Assembly: GCF_014529945.1 (NCBI RefSeq)
Contig: NZ_JACVFB010000002.1
Location: 1,302,001-1,366,000, forward strand
Direction: 5' to 3'
Length of the DNA: 64,000 nucleotides
Source of the DNA: Chitinophaga varians
Lineage (GTDB): Bacteria; Bacteroidota; Bacteroidia; Chitinophagales; Chitinophagaceae
The notes beneath the pieces are model-generated. The model saw nothing but the letters and a program-made list of their open reading frames with translations, ran no database searches and was not told the DNA's origin. Position numbers and translations under genes: made by a program. Positions 50,612 to 60,387 of the stretch are shown here, piece after piece (position 1 is the first letter of the stretch; every line of letters begins with the position of its first letter).

Positions 50612-52315
50612 CTATTCCGCGAACTTACGCTGGCGCACAAACTGGAATACCATCGCAAAAAGCAATACCAGTCCTATCGGTACCAGAAAGCAGATGGCCT
50701 GCCATTTTGTTTTTTCTTTTTTGATTTTTTCCGTGTCGAGCAACCGGAGGGCAAGCTCCTTGTTACGGCTTTCCATCATACCACTTTTGCCGCTCAGATA
50801 TTCGAGACAGTTAAGAAAAAACTCTTTATTGGCAAAGGCAAAGCCCGGATTAAACTCATTGATGCCCATCTGCAGAGGCCCGTCTTTACGGGATACGGCA
50901 TTGGCGATCAGGTCACCATCACTGACAACGATCATCTGATTAACGGTATCCGCTGTTTCCCGGAAGGGTTGGCCGCTTACCTGCTGAAAAGCAGCCATAG
51001 TGGCCTGGTCCAGGCGGTTGCGGAACAGGGAGGTGAAATGTCCTTCCAGCAATACGGCGGCAGGAATATGCTGCTCGCGGTATTCCCGGATATTGGGCTT
51101 CGTTTTTACGATGTCCCAGCTAACCTGCGCCGGTATACGTACACGGCGACTGCTGCGCGACGTGGTCAGCAAAATGGTTTTCTTTACCCCTTCTACTTTC
51201 ACCGTGTCCATTGAGCTGACAAAGCGGCTCAGTACCATATCCATATTTTTTACAATAGGATGTGCGCCGGTAGGTGTCAGCATCGGAAAATAAGGGAACG
51301 GTACCGGCTGTATCTGTGGCCTGTTGCCCACATTACCTACTACGAGCGGCACCATATCGGACTGCAGGTCCTGCACCAGGTCCTGATTGATGCGCACTCC
51401 ATAGCGAAACAGCAGGTCTTCCAGATTCAGGCCTCTGTCGAAAGCGAGGAATTCCGATCGCTGGTGCAGGCTGTCCATGGCGGCGTTGGTTTCATCAAGA
51501 AACCACAACACTTTTCCACCATTCATGACATACTGATCGATCTTTAATTTGTCCTGATCACTGAAAGCCGCTGCCGGCTTAGCAAACAGGATGATATTAA
51601 AATCATGCGGGATAGCCGGAACGGATTGAAGGGTCAGCGTATCCAGCCCATAACCGGATTGCAACGTGGTGAGAGCATCGTATACTTCTGCGCCCAGCGA
51701 TTCGCCGTGGCCCAGCATGTACCCTATCAGGGGCTTTTTTTCTTCCTGCAATTTGCTGATGGCATTGGCAAACTGATACTCCAGCAAGGCTTCCGAGCTG
51801 TTCATGGTTTGCATGGGATCTTGCCCGCCCTGATTTTTCAACAGGTTCACGCCGATCGTTTTCCCTTTGTAATGTACCAGGGCGCCGGGGAAGATGAGTT
51901 TTTCGGAATAGCTGTCGTTCGCATCTTCCTGCACTTTCATGTTAAACGGCATGATGCCCTGCGCGGTAAGCTCGCCGAAGAACTTCATGCGGGCGGAGTC
52001 TGAAAGGCCCTGACCGGGATTGATGAAGGTAACGCGGATATTTTGTTTGCCGTGTTCCCGGAATTCGTCCAGCAGTTCCTGCGTAGATTGCGCCAGTTGT
52101 TTGAAGGTGGCGGGATAATCCCCTTTCAGGAACACCTCGATATCTACCGGACTGTTGAGCTGCCGGAGCAGCTGTTTGGTGCCGCTGGTGAGTGTATATC
52201 TTTTTTCAGCAGTCAGGTCCCATCTGCCGTGGAAGTAGGCCGCGGCTATATTCACACCAATAAGTACCAGGATAATGACCAGTGCCCGCTGTATATATTT
52301 TTTTCGTTTAGCCAT
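50612..52315 (-). CDS. gldG: Gliding-motility ABC transporter substrate-binding protein GldG
   Basis: The protein has 567 residues with an N-terminal membrane anchor (QRALVIILVLIGVNIAAAYF), a periplasmic region typical of the GldG/ABC-type-uncharacterised family (YTLTSGTKQLLRQLNSPVDI; IGYMLGHGESLGAEVYDALT) and a C-terminal membrane segment (AICFLVPIGLVLLFAMVFQF). GldG acts with GldF and the ATPase GldA in gliding or in type IX secretion-linked processes of Bacteroidota. gldF lies 10 bases upstream; gldA is not in the window. Confidence 0.93.
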   Translation of the reverse strand: MAKRKKYIQRALVIILVLIGVNIAAAYFHGRWDLTAEKRYTLTSGTKQLLRQLNSPVDIEVFLKGDYPATFKQLAQSTQELLDEFREHGKQNIRVTFINPGQGLSDSARMKFFGELTAQGIMPFNMKVQEDANDSYSEKLIFPGALVHYKGKTIGVNLLKNQGGQDPMQTMNSSEALLEYQFANAISKLQEEKKPLIGYMLGHGESLGAEVYDALTTLQSGYGLDTLTLQSVPAIPHDFNIILFAKPAAAFSDQDKLKIDQYVMNGGKVLWFLDETNAAMDSLHQRSEFLAFDRGLNLEDLLFRYGVRINQDLVQDLQSDMVPLVVGNVGNRPQIQPVPFPYFPMLTPTGAHPIVKNMDMVLSRFVSSMDTVKVEGVKKTILLTTSRSSRRVRIPAQVSWDIVKTKPNIREYREQHIPAAVLLEGHFTSLFRNRLDQATMAAFQQVSGQPFRETADTVNQMIVVSDGDLIANAVSRKDGPLQMGINEFNPGFAFANKEFFLNCLEYLSGKSGMMESRNKELALRLLDTEKIKKEKTKWQAICFLVPIGLVLLFAMVFQFVRQRKFAE

Positions 52316-52325
52316 ACTGTTTATA

Positions 52326-53066
52326 TTAACCGTTCTGCCAGAGTTTTCTTTGTAGGGATAATTTGGTGAGATACAACATCAGGCCAATGACGCTGATAAA
52401 GTAGATGATATCGCGGCTGTCGATCACCCCCCGGCTGATAGACGTGTAGTGGAAGCGGATACCGGCCATTTGCAGGTAGTAGTCGGCGCCACCGCTGAAA
52501 GCAGGGATTTTACTGAGCGCATCGAAGCCGTTATAAAAGATATAGCTGGTGAAAACGGCAATCAGAAAGGCGATCATGGCGTTGGCGGTAAGCGAAGAGG
52601 CCCAGAGACCGATAGCGGTGAACACAGCCCCCAGCAGGAACAGTCCGGTGTAGGCGCCCAGTATGCCGCCATTGTCGAGCTGCTGCGGGTTTACGCTCAA
52701 CTGCCGCACTGCGATATAATATACTACCGTTGGTATCAGGGAGATACCTACAATGAGGAGGCTGCCCCAGAATTTACCCATCACAATCTGCCACCAGCTG
52801 AGAGGTTTGGTGCTCAACAGCTCCATGGTGCCTGTTTTGAATTCATCGGCAAAGCAGCGCATGGTGATAGCGGGTATGAGTAGCAGGTAGATCAGCGGGG
52901 CCAGGTCGAACAGCGGGTCCAGATTGGCGTAACCGGTATCAAGCAGGCTGGTATCCGGGAATACAAAGAGGAACAGGCCGTTTGCCAGTAAAAACAGCAC
53001 GATGGCCACATAACCAGTGACGCTGCTGAAAAACTGGTTTATCTCTTTCTTAAAGATGGCAAGCAT
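52326..53066 (-). CDS. gldF: Gliding-motility ABC transporter permease GldF
   Basis: The protein has 246 residues with six membrane segments (VTGYVAIVLFLLANGLFLFV; LLIVGISLIPTVVYYIAVRQ; and others) and the ABC-2-type permease pattern MRCFADEFKTGTMELLSTKP. It forms a pair with GldG, 10 bases downstream. In gliding Bacteroidota the pair works with GldA. The presence of gld genes does not by itself prove gliding, as non-gliding members also keep them. Confidence 0.94.
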   Translation of the reverse strand: MLAIFKKEINQFFSSVTGYVAIVLFLLANGLFLFVFPDTSLLDTGYANLDPLFDLAPLIYLLLIPAITMRCFADEFKTGTMELLSTKPLSWWQIVMGKFWGSLLIVGISLIPTVVYYIAVRQLSVNPQQLDNGGILGAYTGLFLLGAVFTAIGLWASSLTANAMIAFLIAVFTSYIFYNGFDALSKIPAFSGGADYYLQMAGIRFHYTSISRGVIDSRDIIYFISVIGLMLYLTKLSLQRKLWQNG

Positions 53067-53135
53067 GGACAGTTGTGTAAGGATTAGGATACATAAAAAT
53101 ACAAATATATAAGATTATGGTTGCCGGGAAGAAAA

Positions 53136-54353
53136 TCATGGATGTGCCCAGGAAGCGCTATCCCGGAGATGTCCTTCCTGGTACATTTCCCAGAGGGGGC
53201 TTTGTGCCCGCAGCTGTTGAACGGTACTGGTCACGGTACGGATAGCATAATCGATTTGTTCGTCGGTGGTGAACCTGCCTAATGCGAAGCGCAGGGAGGC
53301 ATGGGCGAGGTCGTCGCCGATACCCAGGGCTTTCAGCACATAGCTGGGTTCCATGGAGGCCGCCGTACAGGCGGAGCCGGAAGAGAGTGCAATCGTTTTG
53401 TTGAATCCCATCAGTAAGGTGGTGCCTTCTATATATTTAAAGGAAATATTCATGACATGCGGCAGCCGGTGCTCAACGGAACCATTCACATACGCCTGTT
53501 CTATTTGTAATAACGCATCCTGCAGGCGGTTTCGCATGAGCGACAGCCTTTTTGCGTCGGATGTCATTTCCTGTTGGGCCAGTTCACAGGCTTTGCCCAG
53601 TCCTACGATACCGGGCACATTGAGGGTGCCGGAGCGCATGCCGCGTTCATGGCCGCCGCCGTCCATCTGGGCGGTGAGTTTTACCCGCGGATCGCGGCGC
53701 CTTACATAGAGAGCGCCTACGCCTTTGGGGCCGTACATTTTATGGGCGCTGAGGGTGAGCAGGTCAATATGATCGTTGAGCACATGCACCGGTATTTTGC
53801 CCACGGCCTGTGATGCATCACAGAGATAAATGATGCCATGTTTTTTCGCCATGGCGCCAATCGTCTGTACCGGATGAATGACACCGGTTTCATTGTTGGC
53901 GTACATAAAGGCGATGAGGATGGTCTGCGGGGTGATGGCCGCTTCCAGCGCTTCCGGATCGGGAAGGCCTTCACTGTTGACCGGCAGGTAAGTCACTACG
54001 GCGCCTTTTTTCTCCAGATGTTTGCAGGTGTCCAGTACGGCCTTGTGTTCCGTCTGACAGGTGATGATATGATTGCCTTTAGCAGCATAGGTTTCATATA
54101 CTCCTTTGATGGCGAGGTTGACCGCTTCTGTGGCGCCGGACGTAAACACGATCTCCTGTGGGTGCGCGCCTATCAGCCGGGCTACCTGCTCACGGGCCTG
54201 GTCTACGGCCGCTTCCGCTGACCAGCCAAAAGCATGACTGCGACTTGCCGCATTCCCAAACATCACGGTGAAATAGGGCAACATGGCTTCCAGTACCCGC
54301 GGGTCACAGGGCGTGGTGGCGTTGTTGTCCAGGTAAACGGGCAAGTCTAACAT
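53136..54353 (-). CDS. Cysteine desulfurase, NifS/IscS type
   Basis: The start at 54353 (MLDLPVYLDNNATTPCDPRV) gives 405 residues. The PLP Lys is in LLTLSAHKMYGPKGVGALYV and the nucleophilic Cys loop is IALSSGSACTAASMEPSYVL. It releases sulfur from cysteine for Fe-S cluster or tRNA thiolation. The active-site loop length matches IscS-type (class I) rather than SufS. No IscU/SufU gene is adjacent. A longer frame at 54392 adds 13 residues and is less likely. Confidence 0.95.
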   Translation of the reverse strand: MLDLPVYLDNNATTPCDPRVLEAMLPYFTVMFGNAASRSHAFGWSAEAAVDQAREQVARLIGAHPQEIVFTSGATEAVNLAIKGVYETYAAKGNHIITCQTEHKAVLDTCKHLEKKGAVVTYLPVNSEGLPDPEALEAAITPQTILIAFMYANNETGVIHPVQTIGAMAKKHGIIYLCDASQAVGKIPVHVLNDHIDLLTLSAHKMYGPKGVGALYVRRRDPRVKLTAQMDGGGHERGMRSGTLNVPGIVGLGKACELAQQEMTSDAKRLSLMRNRLQDALLQIEQAYVNGSVEHRLPHVMNISFKYIEGTTLLMGFNKTIALSSGSACTAASMEPSYVLKALGIGDDLAHASLRFALGRFTTDEQIDYAIRTVTSTVQQLRAQSPLWEMYQEGHLRDSASWAHP

Positions 54354-54412
54354 ATTCTCTTTATTTTTTATATCATCTCCCAAACAATCCAAATCTACGA
54401 CATAAGTTCTAT

Positions 54413-54456
54413 TTTTACCGGGTTAGGAAAAACAGTCATTCATCATACCGGTAAAA
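54413..54456. promoter_or_regulatory. 9-bp inverted repeat before mce
   Basis: TTTTACCGG and CCGGTAAAA form two perfect arms 26 bases apart in the 112-base gap between the divergent cysteine desulfurase and epimerase genes, the right arm ending 10 bases before the mce ATG. It could be a dimer-binding operator or a leader hairpin. Confidence 0.4.
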
Positions 54457-54465
54457 GAATTTCGC

Positions 54466-54867
54466 ATGTTAAAAGTAGAGCATATCGGGATCGCAGTAAC
54501 ATCCCTCGACGTGTCCATCCCGCTATTTGAGAAACTATTAAACACCCCTTGCTATAAAAAGGAAGAGGTGGGCAGCGAACAGGTGCTGACCGCCTTTTTT
54601 CAACAGGGAGAAACCAAGATAGAGCTATTGGAGGCTACCGGGCCGGACAGTGCCATTGCAAAGTTTTTAGCCAAAAAAGGAGAAGGAATGCATCACATCG
54701 CTTTCGAGGTGGCGGATATTTATGCCGAGATGGCCAGATTGCAACAGGAAGGTTTTGTTTTGCTCCAGGAAACACCAAAAAAAGGAGCCGATAACAAGCT
54801 AATTTGCTTTTTACACCCCAAAAATACCAATGGTGTGCTGATCGAAATTTGTCAAGATATCAAATAA
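54466..54867 (+). CDS. mce: Methylmalonyl-CoA epimerase
   Basis: The protein has 133 residues of the vicinal-oxygen-chelate fold. The metal ligands are in MLKVEHIGIAVTSLDVSIPL (His 6), AFFQQGETKIELLEATGPDS (Gln/Glu region), GEGMHHIAFEVADIYAEMAR (His) and NGVLIEICQDIK (Glu). It converts (S)- to (R)-methylmalonyl-CoA between propionyl-CoA carboxylase and the mutase. It is transcribed alone. The separate B12-binding domain at 35855 may belong to the same or a similar mutase pathway. Confidence 0.94.
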   Translation: MLKVEHIGIAVTSLDVSIPLFEKLLNTPCYKKEEVGSEQVLTAFFQQGETKIELLEATGPDSAIAKFLAKKGEGMHHIAFEVADIYAEMARLQQEGFVLLQETPKKGADNKLICFLHPKNTNGVLIEICQDIK

Positions 54868-55525
54868 CGAATTAGTTATACATAATTAAAATTAATAATT
54901 AAATTTATTTTAATTTTTTTTCCATTTTAGCAATCCAAACAGTTCATGTGATACGTAGATAATATGAACGACCCCGAAAGGGACCCAAAAAAACCAAAAT
55001 CAGGAATAATAATTGCCCAAAATTTTTTGACTTTTTTGAACAAATATATTTTCTGATACGTTATCTCAATAAAAGACAATCAAAAACAAAAAATAAAAAA
55101 AGACAGATCCTTTATTAACTCAAGATATTATAAAACTTATGGTTAATATATGCTGTAAGTTTTCACGATTACTCTAAAGTTGGCATAGGTTATGAACACC
55201 TGCGGGTTTTTTAGCTTGCAGGTCTTTTTTTTTAGCTAAGTCCACACTTTCCCCTTTCGTTCTTTTTATCATTTAAAAAAGAAACAAACTTCAAAAAGGG
55301 CGGATAGTTTATAGGATATCTAAGATGGCAATGAAGGCAGTGGATGTGTTTAGTTCGCTAACCAGATTTTTATCACAGCTGCATTACAGGTTACTATCGT
55401 TGTTGATGGTACATTCATGCTGTACCTCAGTCGCTGCATATATGCGTTCAGGGTATTAAACGCATTTGTTTTCAGATTATTGTAACGAAGCGTCTATTGA
55501 TACCAGGCTAAATAACTGATATAAT
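54868..55525. other. AT-rich region with terminator, no recognised gene
   Basis: These 658 bases contain no gene I recognise. A 30-codon open frame runs 54964-55056 (MNDPERDPKKPKSGIIIAQN and on) with a charged front and a hydrophobic end. A hairpin with a T-run (55198-55233) marks the end of some plus-strand transcript. A second frame of 44 codons at 55325 lacks coding character. The left third is extremely AT-rich. Confidence 0.55.
55198..55233 (+). terminator. Orphan terminator hairpin
   Basis: ACCTGC and GCAGGT pair around a 14-base loop and are followed by CTTTTTTTTT. The next plus-strand gene end upstream is mce, 331 bases away, so the hairpin may end a small RNA starting after about 55060. 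Confidence 0.6.
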
Positions 55526-55558
55526 AAAAGCCCCTGCTGATCATCAGCAGGGGCTTTT
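55526..55558 (-). terminator. Terminator of the Oar-like receptor gene
   Basis: AAAAGCCCCTGCTGA and TCAGCAGGGGCTTTT form a 15-bp perfect stem with a 3-base loop. It lies 21 bases past the stop codon of the minus-strand gene; A/T ends allow use from both sides. Confidence 0.92.
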
Positions 55559-55579
55559 GTATAGAGGGTAAAGAAATGT

Positions 55580-58500
55580 TTAGTTGAAGATATACCGGAT
55601 ACCCACCTGGCCCTGCCAGCGGGAAAGCGTATTGGTATTATCTCTCCAGGAATTGGTAACCGGGATCTGGTTGTCCTTGTCCTGATAAGGGAAAGAGAAG
55701 GCCGGCGCAGCGGTTGGTTTACCGGTAGCATCACGGAGCTGTCCTTCATATTTCAGGAAGTTAGGCACGTTGGCGATCTGGTAAGTTCCCCATCTTCTGT
55801 TCAGCAGATTACCGAAGTTGATGATATCAAAAGTAAGGCGCAGCGTGTGTTTGTTTTTCTGCTTGCCGCTGAACACAAAGATATCCTGTGTGATGTTCAG
55901 GTCCATACGTTTGAAGAACGGCAACACTACTGCGTTACGTTCTGCATATTGACCGCGGTGGTGGCTCAGGTAATCATCCTGTTTGATGAAGTTGTCCAGC
56001 TGATTCCAGATAACCGTTTCGCTGCGTTTATCCACCGGATTGTTGCCGTCGAAGTTTTTATCGCCATAACCTACCGGTACCAGTTTGATATCATTTTTGG
56101 TAGCCGGAATGAAGATCAGGTCGTTGTTACCGCCGGAGCCGTCGTTATTGAGATCTCCGTTGTAGGTATAGGAAATCGCGCCATTGGGAGCGGCTTCAAA
56201 CACCATACCGACAGAGGTGGCGAAGTGTTTCGCCCAATTGAAACGGTACGTAGCTGCAGCAATAATGCGGTGCGGCAGATAGTAGTTGGAATAACCCAGC
56301 GATGCTTCATTCGGATCACCGCTTACAGGACGATCACGCCAGTTGCCCTGGGCAATGGTACCGCCGTCGTTGATGGAGCGTGACTTGCTGTAGGTATAGG
56401 CAGCGCTCAGGTACAGGTTAGGCAGATTTTTCTGCACCTGTAATGTAACGAAATAAGAATAGCCTTTGCTGGTATTGCGCATCAGGATAGCATCGCTGAT
56501 ATTCGGATTACCGAGGCTGGTGCCGGCGCCGTAAATTTTAGTGCCGCTGTAGCGCAAACGATGGTCCGGCGTGCTGTCCAGCTGAAGCCCCGTAGCCGGC
56601 AGGTTCACGTTCTGGAAGTATACGGCATTGATGTCTTTAGAGTAGTTACCTTCCAGAGTGGCCACGATACCCCATGGCAACTGACGGTCTACTGCCAGCG
56701 TAGCTTTCAATACCTGTGGATATTTGAAATTGGGATCAATCACTGCAATGTTGTATTGTTTGGATGGCTCTGTGGTAACTACACGGTACTTGCCCGGGTC
56801 TGCATTGAAGGCATACGGAATAGTAGAACCGGGATTGTTGGGATCTGTCTGCGCCACAAAAGAGCCAAACTGCACCCCGTTGTTACCAGCCTGATTGCTC
56901 AGCCATACTGCCGGCGGAGGGCCGGAGAACAGGCCAATGCCGCCACGTACCTGCGTTTTGCCATCATGTGTGGCATCCCAGTTGAAGCCGATGCGTGGAG
57001 AAAACATCGGTTTGGTTTTAGGCGCACGGCCTACGTCCAGATGGATGCCATCGCGGAATGTCAGGGTTGTCAGCGAATCGTTTCTGTCGAAAGTGCTGCC
57101 AATAACGGGGACGTCTATACGTAAACCATAGGTCAGCGTGAAGTGGTTGGTGATGCTCCATTTGTCCTGGATGAAAGCGCCCAGTTCCAGCTGGTTGATT
57201 TTCGCGTAAGGGAAAGAACCGTCCTTCGTGGTAGTATATGACAGTGCATAACGGGAGGCTGTGAGGGCGCCGGTTTTAGCGCTGGCATAGAAATCGGTCA
57301 TCGAGTTGAAACGGTAGTTGCCCATATAATTAGGCGCAAAACCATTCAGGAACGTTTTATAGTAATTCTGCGTACCGATGGTGATTTCGTGTTTGCCACG
57401 ATAGAGGTTATAGATATCAGATAACTGGAACACGTTCGTGTTCAGTTTGTTGTTGTAGGTAAAGGGTTCGTAGCCGAAGGCGGTGTAGCTGTTGCCTTGT
57501 CCGTCGAGGATATCCACCAGCGGGAATTCTTTGGCCGACAGTGGTGTTCTGAAATCGCGCATAGCGGAGAAGCCTACCTGCAGTTTATTGGAGGCGCGGT
57601 TGCCGATACGGGTGTTCAGTTCTGCAATGAAAATATTGAAGTTATTATTGATGGTATAGCCGCTGCCGCTGAAAGGCAGACCCGTGTTGCTGGGCTGGCG
57701 GCCTGCTCCCGGTGCGCCGCTGTTGCTGGCGGGGATGTCTTTATAAGACTTCAGGTAGTTGTACTTGAAGGTAAACGTATTGTTTTCGTTTACGTTCCAG
57801 TCTAATTTAACCGTGATTTTATCGCTGGAAGTGCGGTAGGTATAATCCTGATAGTCGCCGGGGTTGTACTGGTAGTTGTCGATGAGGAACTGGCGCAGGG
57901 CGTTCAGTGTATCGGCTACTGCCCTGGAAACGTTGCCGGTGGCCGGAGCGCCGGCCTTGCTGTTAGCGACCAGGCTGGTGGCGGGGGCGGTGATCCTTTC
58001 CTGTTCAGCGCTTACGAAGAAGAACAGTTTGTTCTGCTGGATAGCGCCACCAACGCTAAATCCGCGCAGGTTGTAGTCGAAAACCGGTTTCGTAACGGTG
58101 GCATTGCCTACTTTCAGTCCCTGCAGTCCGGGCGACTGAATATAAGTGTACACAGCACCTTTGAATTGGTTGGTACCGCTTTTGGTGACGCTGTTGATAC
58201 CGGCGCCGGAGAAGCCGCCTTGTTTCACATCATAGGGAGAAACGTTTACCTGTATCTGCTCCAGTGCTTCGAGGCTGATTGGCTGGGAGGCTGTCTGGGA
58301 GCCGAGTGTAGGCTGCAGACCGAAAGAGTTGTTAAAGTTGGCGCCATCCACCGTGATGTTGTTGAGCTGATTGCTTCTGCCGCCGATATTAAGGCCGTTA
58401 GCGGAAGGTGTGAGTTTGGTAAAGTCCTGCATGGAGCGGGTGATGGTGGGCAGACGGTCCATCTGCGCACGGGTGATCACTTCCTGGCTGCCGGTGCGGG

Positions 58501-58903
58501 CTTTGTTGATTACTTTGCTTTGTGCGGCGGTTTTCACCACAATTTCATTCAGGGTGCTGGTGCTTTGTTGCAGCTTGATGTCTGCCTTGTATTCCTGTCC
58601 CAGCTGGAGGAATATGTTTTCCCTTTTTTCATCTTTGAAACCGATGTAGGAAATGGTGAGCACGTAAGGGCCGCCTACGCGGAGGTTGGGCAGGTTAAAG
58701 CGTCCGTCTTTGCGGGATACGGTCACATAACGTGTTCCGGTTGGCTGATGCAGGGCCACGATGCTCGCTCCCGGCACGGGACCGTCGGCACTGCCGATGA
58801 TGCCGGCAATGTCAGCGGTAGTTTCCTGGGCAAAAATCAAAGCAGGGATTAGCAGTATGCAGACGAGCATACAGAGGGTTTTACACCAATTGTTCTTGTG
58901 CAT
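55580..58903 (-). CDS. Oar-like TonB-dependent outer membrane protein
   Basis: The protein has 1107 residues. A signal peptide (about residues 1-25, ending LLIPALIFAQ) precedes a carboxypeptidase-like beta-sandwich about 28-112 (TTADIAGIIGSADGPVPGAS). The plug contains TRSMQDFTKLTPSANGLNIG and RSNQLNNITVDGANFNNSFG, a pattern of Oar-type receptors first described in Myxococcus development and common in Bacteroidota. The barrel ends with SRWQGQVGIRYIFN. No SusD partner is adjacent. The ligand is unknown; protein export has been proposed for some Oar proteins. Confidence 0.93.
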   Translation of the reverse strand: MHKNNWCKTLCMLVCILLIPALIFAQETTADIAGIIGSADGPVPGASIVALHQPTGTRYVTVSRKDGRFNLPNLRVGGPYVLTISYIGFKDEKRENIFLQLGQEYKADIKLQQSTSTLNEIVVKTAAQSKVINKARTGSQEVITRAQMDRLPTITRSMQDFTKLTPSANGLNIGGRSNQLNNITVDGANFNNSFGLQPTLGSQTASQPISLEALEQIQVNVSPYDVKQGGFSGAGINSVTKSGTNQFKGAVYTYIQSPGLQGLKVGNATVTKPVFDYNLRGFSVGGAIQQNKLFFFVSAEQERITAPATSLVANSKAGAPATGNVSRAVADTLNALRQFLIDNYQYNPGDYQDYTYRTSSDKITVKLDWNVNENNTFTFKYNYLKSYKDIPASNSGAPGAGRQPSNTGLPFSGSGYTINNNFNIFIAELNTRIGNRASNKLQVGFSAMRDFRTPLSAKEFPLVDILDGQGNSYTAFGYEPFTYNNKLNTNVFQLSDIYNLYRGKHEITIGTQNYYKTFLNGFAPNYMGNYRFNSMTDFYASAKTGALTASRYALSYTTTKDGSFPYAKINQLELGAFIQDKWSITNHFTLTYGLRIDVPVIGSTFDRNDSLTTLTFRDGIHLDVGRAPKTKPMFSPRIGFNWDATHDGKTQVRGGIGLFSGPPPAVWLSNQAGNNGVQFGSFVAQTDPNNPGSTIPYAFNADPGKYRVVTTEPSKQYNIAVIDPNFKYPQVLKATLAVDRQLPWGIVATLEGNYSKDINAVYFQNVNLPATGLQLDSTPDHRLRYSGTKIYGAGTSLGNPNISDAILMRNTSKGYSYFVTLQVQKNLPNLYLSAAYTYSKSRSINDGGTIAQGNWRDRPVSGDPNEASLGYSNYYLPHRIIAAATYRFNWAKHFATSVGMVFEAAPNGAISYTYNGDLNNDGSGGNNDLIFIPATKNDIKLVPVGYGDKNFDGNNPVDKRSETVIWNQLDNFIKQDDYLSHHRGQYAERNAVVLPFFKRMDLNITQDIFVFSGKQKNKHTLRLTFDIINFGNLLNRRWGTYQIANVPNFLKYEGQLRDATGKPTAAPAFSFPYQDKDNQIPVTNSWRDNTNTLSRWQGQVGIRYIFN

Positions 58904-59007
58904 TACGATTCAGATTTTGGGCAAATATCAAATGAGAAATAATAGCATTAAAAATAATACAATTATGAAATCATTAATATTTCGCCCAAAAAATCTGCAC
59001 AAAAAAA

Positions 59008-60285
59008 TTATGCTAACACTTTTTCCATACCGGTGCTGCGGGAGCCTTTGATCAGGATGTGGGTGTCCTGAAACTGTTGCTGCTGAAGCCATTTGCCGGC
59101 TTCAGCGGAGGTGTCCAGATAGATGTAAGGATGGTTGACCTTTTTGAAATCACCACCCACCAGTACCACCGCTTCCCAGTGGTGACGTTGTAACTGTTCC
59201 ACCAACGCTTCATGTTCTTTAATGCTGTCGGTGCCCAGTTCCATCATGGCGCCCAGCATCAGTACTTTTTTAGGTGACGCGATGCCCACGAAGTTGTCGA
59301 TGGCCGCTTTCATGCTGGAAGGGTTAGCATTATAGGCGTCCATGATGATGGTGTTGGTGCCTTGCTGCATCACCTGCGAACGATTGTTGGACGGCGTATA
59401 GGCGGCGATGGCGGGGCCGATTTTTTCTGCCGGTACTTTAAAGTGGCTGGCTACGGCCACGGCGGCCATTACGTTAGGGAAGTTATAAGCGCCGGTAAGT
59501 TTGGTTTGTATGAATCCGATGTTGTTGCTGGCTACTTCCACTCCCAGCAGCGCTTTGTCTGCCGCGGGGGCGCCGGTGTAGTCGGCGTCTTTACTGCCAT
59601 AGGTGACAACGTGGGAGATGCCTTTGCTCATTTCCATGAGATAAGGGTAGTCGTTGCAAACGAACACGGTGCCATTGTTGGCGCGCAGGTAATCGTACAG
59701 TTCTCCTTTGGCGATGCGCACACCTTCTTCGCTGCCGAAGCCCTCCAGGTGGGCTTTGCCGATATTGGTGATGATACCGTGTGTGGGCAGTGCAATGGTA
59801 CAGTAGCTGGCGATCTCTTTCTGATGGCTGGCGCCCATTTCAATCACGGCTATCTGCACATCCGGTTTGATGGCCAGGATGGTCAGCGGCACACCAATAT
59901 GATTATTGAGGTTACCGATGGTAGCGAATGTTTTGAAGCCGGCAGACAGGGCGGCGTTGACCAGTTCTTTCGTAGTGGTTTTACCGTTAGTACCCGTAAT
60001 AGCGAGGAAAGGAATGTTTAATTGTTTCCGGTGCCACAGCGCGAGCGCCTGTAAGGTTTCCAGGGCATTATCCACCAGCGCCATTTTGTCTGGCTGCGTG
60101 TAGTAGGCAGCTTCGTCCACAACAGCGAAAGCAGCGCCCATTTCCAGCGCTTTGGCAGCAAATTCGTTGCCGTTGAAATTGTCTCCTTTCAGGGCAAAGA
60201 AAATATCATTCGGTTGCAACTTGCGGGTGTCTGTCTGAATGCTGCTATACTGCAGATAGATATGATAGATTTGTTCTATGGTCAC
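59008..60285 (-). CDS. murF: UDP-N-acetylmuramoyl-tripeptide--D-alanyl-D-alanine ligase
   Basis: The protein has 425 residues. The Mur ligase ATP loop AITGTNGKTTTKELVNAALS, the substrate loop IGNLNNHIGVPLTILAI and the carbamylated Lys in GKAHLEGFGSEEGVRIAKGE are all canonical. The C-terminal AYNANPSSMKAAIDNFVGIA is typical of MurF. It adds D-Ala-D-Ala to the peptidoglycan precursor in the cytosol. The MurF-Alr fusion at 46854 is its paralogue. It is separated from the receptor gene and has no mur neighbours. Confidence 0.96.
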   Translation of the reverse strand: MTIEQIYHIYLQYSSIQTDTRKLQPNDIFFALKGDNFNGNEFAAKALEMGAAFAVVDEAAYYTQPDKMALVDNALETLQALALWHRKQLNIPFLAITGTNGKTTTKELVNAALSAGFKTFATIGNLNNHIGVPLTILAIKPDVQIAVIEMGASHQKEIASYCTIALPTHGIITNIGKAHLEGFGSEEGVRIAKGELYDYLRANNGTVFVCNDYPYLMEMSKGISHVVTYGSKDADYTGAPAADKALLGVEVASNNIGFIQTKLTGAYNFPNVMAAVAVASHFKVPAEKIGPAIAAYTPSNNRSQVMQQGTNTIIMDAYNANPSSMKAAIDNFVGIASPKKVLMLGAMMELGTDSIKEHEALVEQLQRHHWEAVVLVGGDFKKVNHPYIYLDTSAEAGKWLQQQQFQDTHILIKGSRSTGMEKVLA

Positions 60286-60387
60286 GGGTGGAAGATTTTC
60301 TGCAAAATAACAACTAAATCCAAATAGTGTAACCCTGGCAACCCATTCACTGCATCTTTCGTATCAGATACAGGTCAATAAAACATT

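Noticed and set aside
55325-55459. 44-codon plus-strand frame in the AT-rich gap
   Set aside because: No plausible protein pattern and no start signal.
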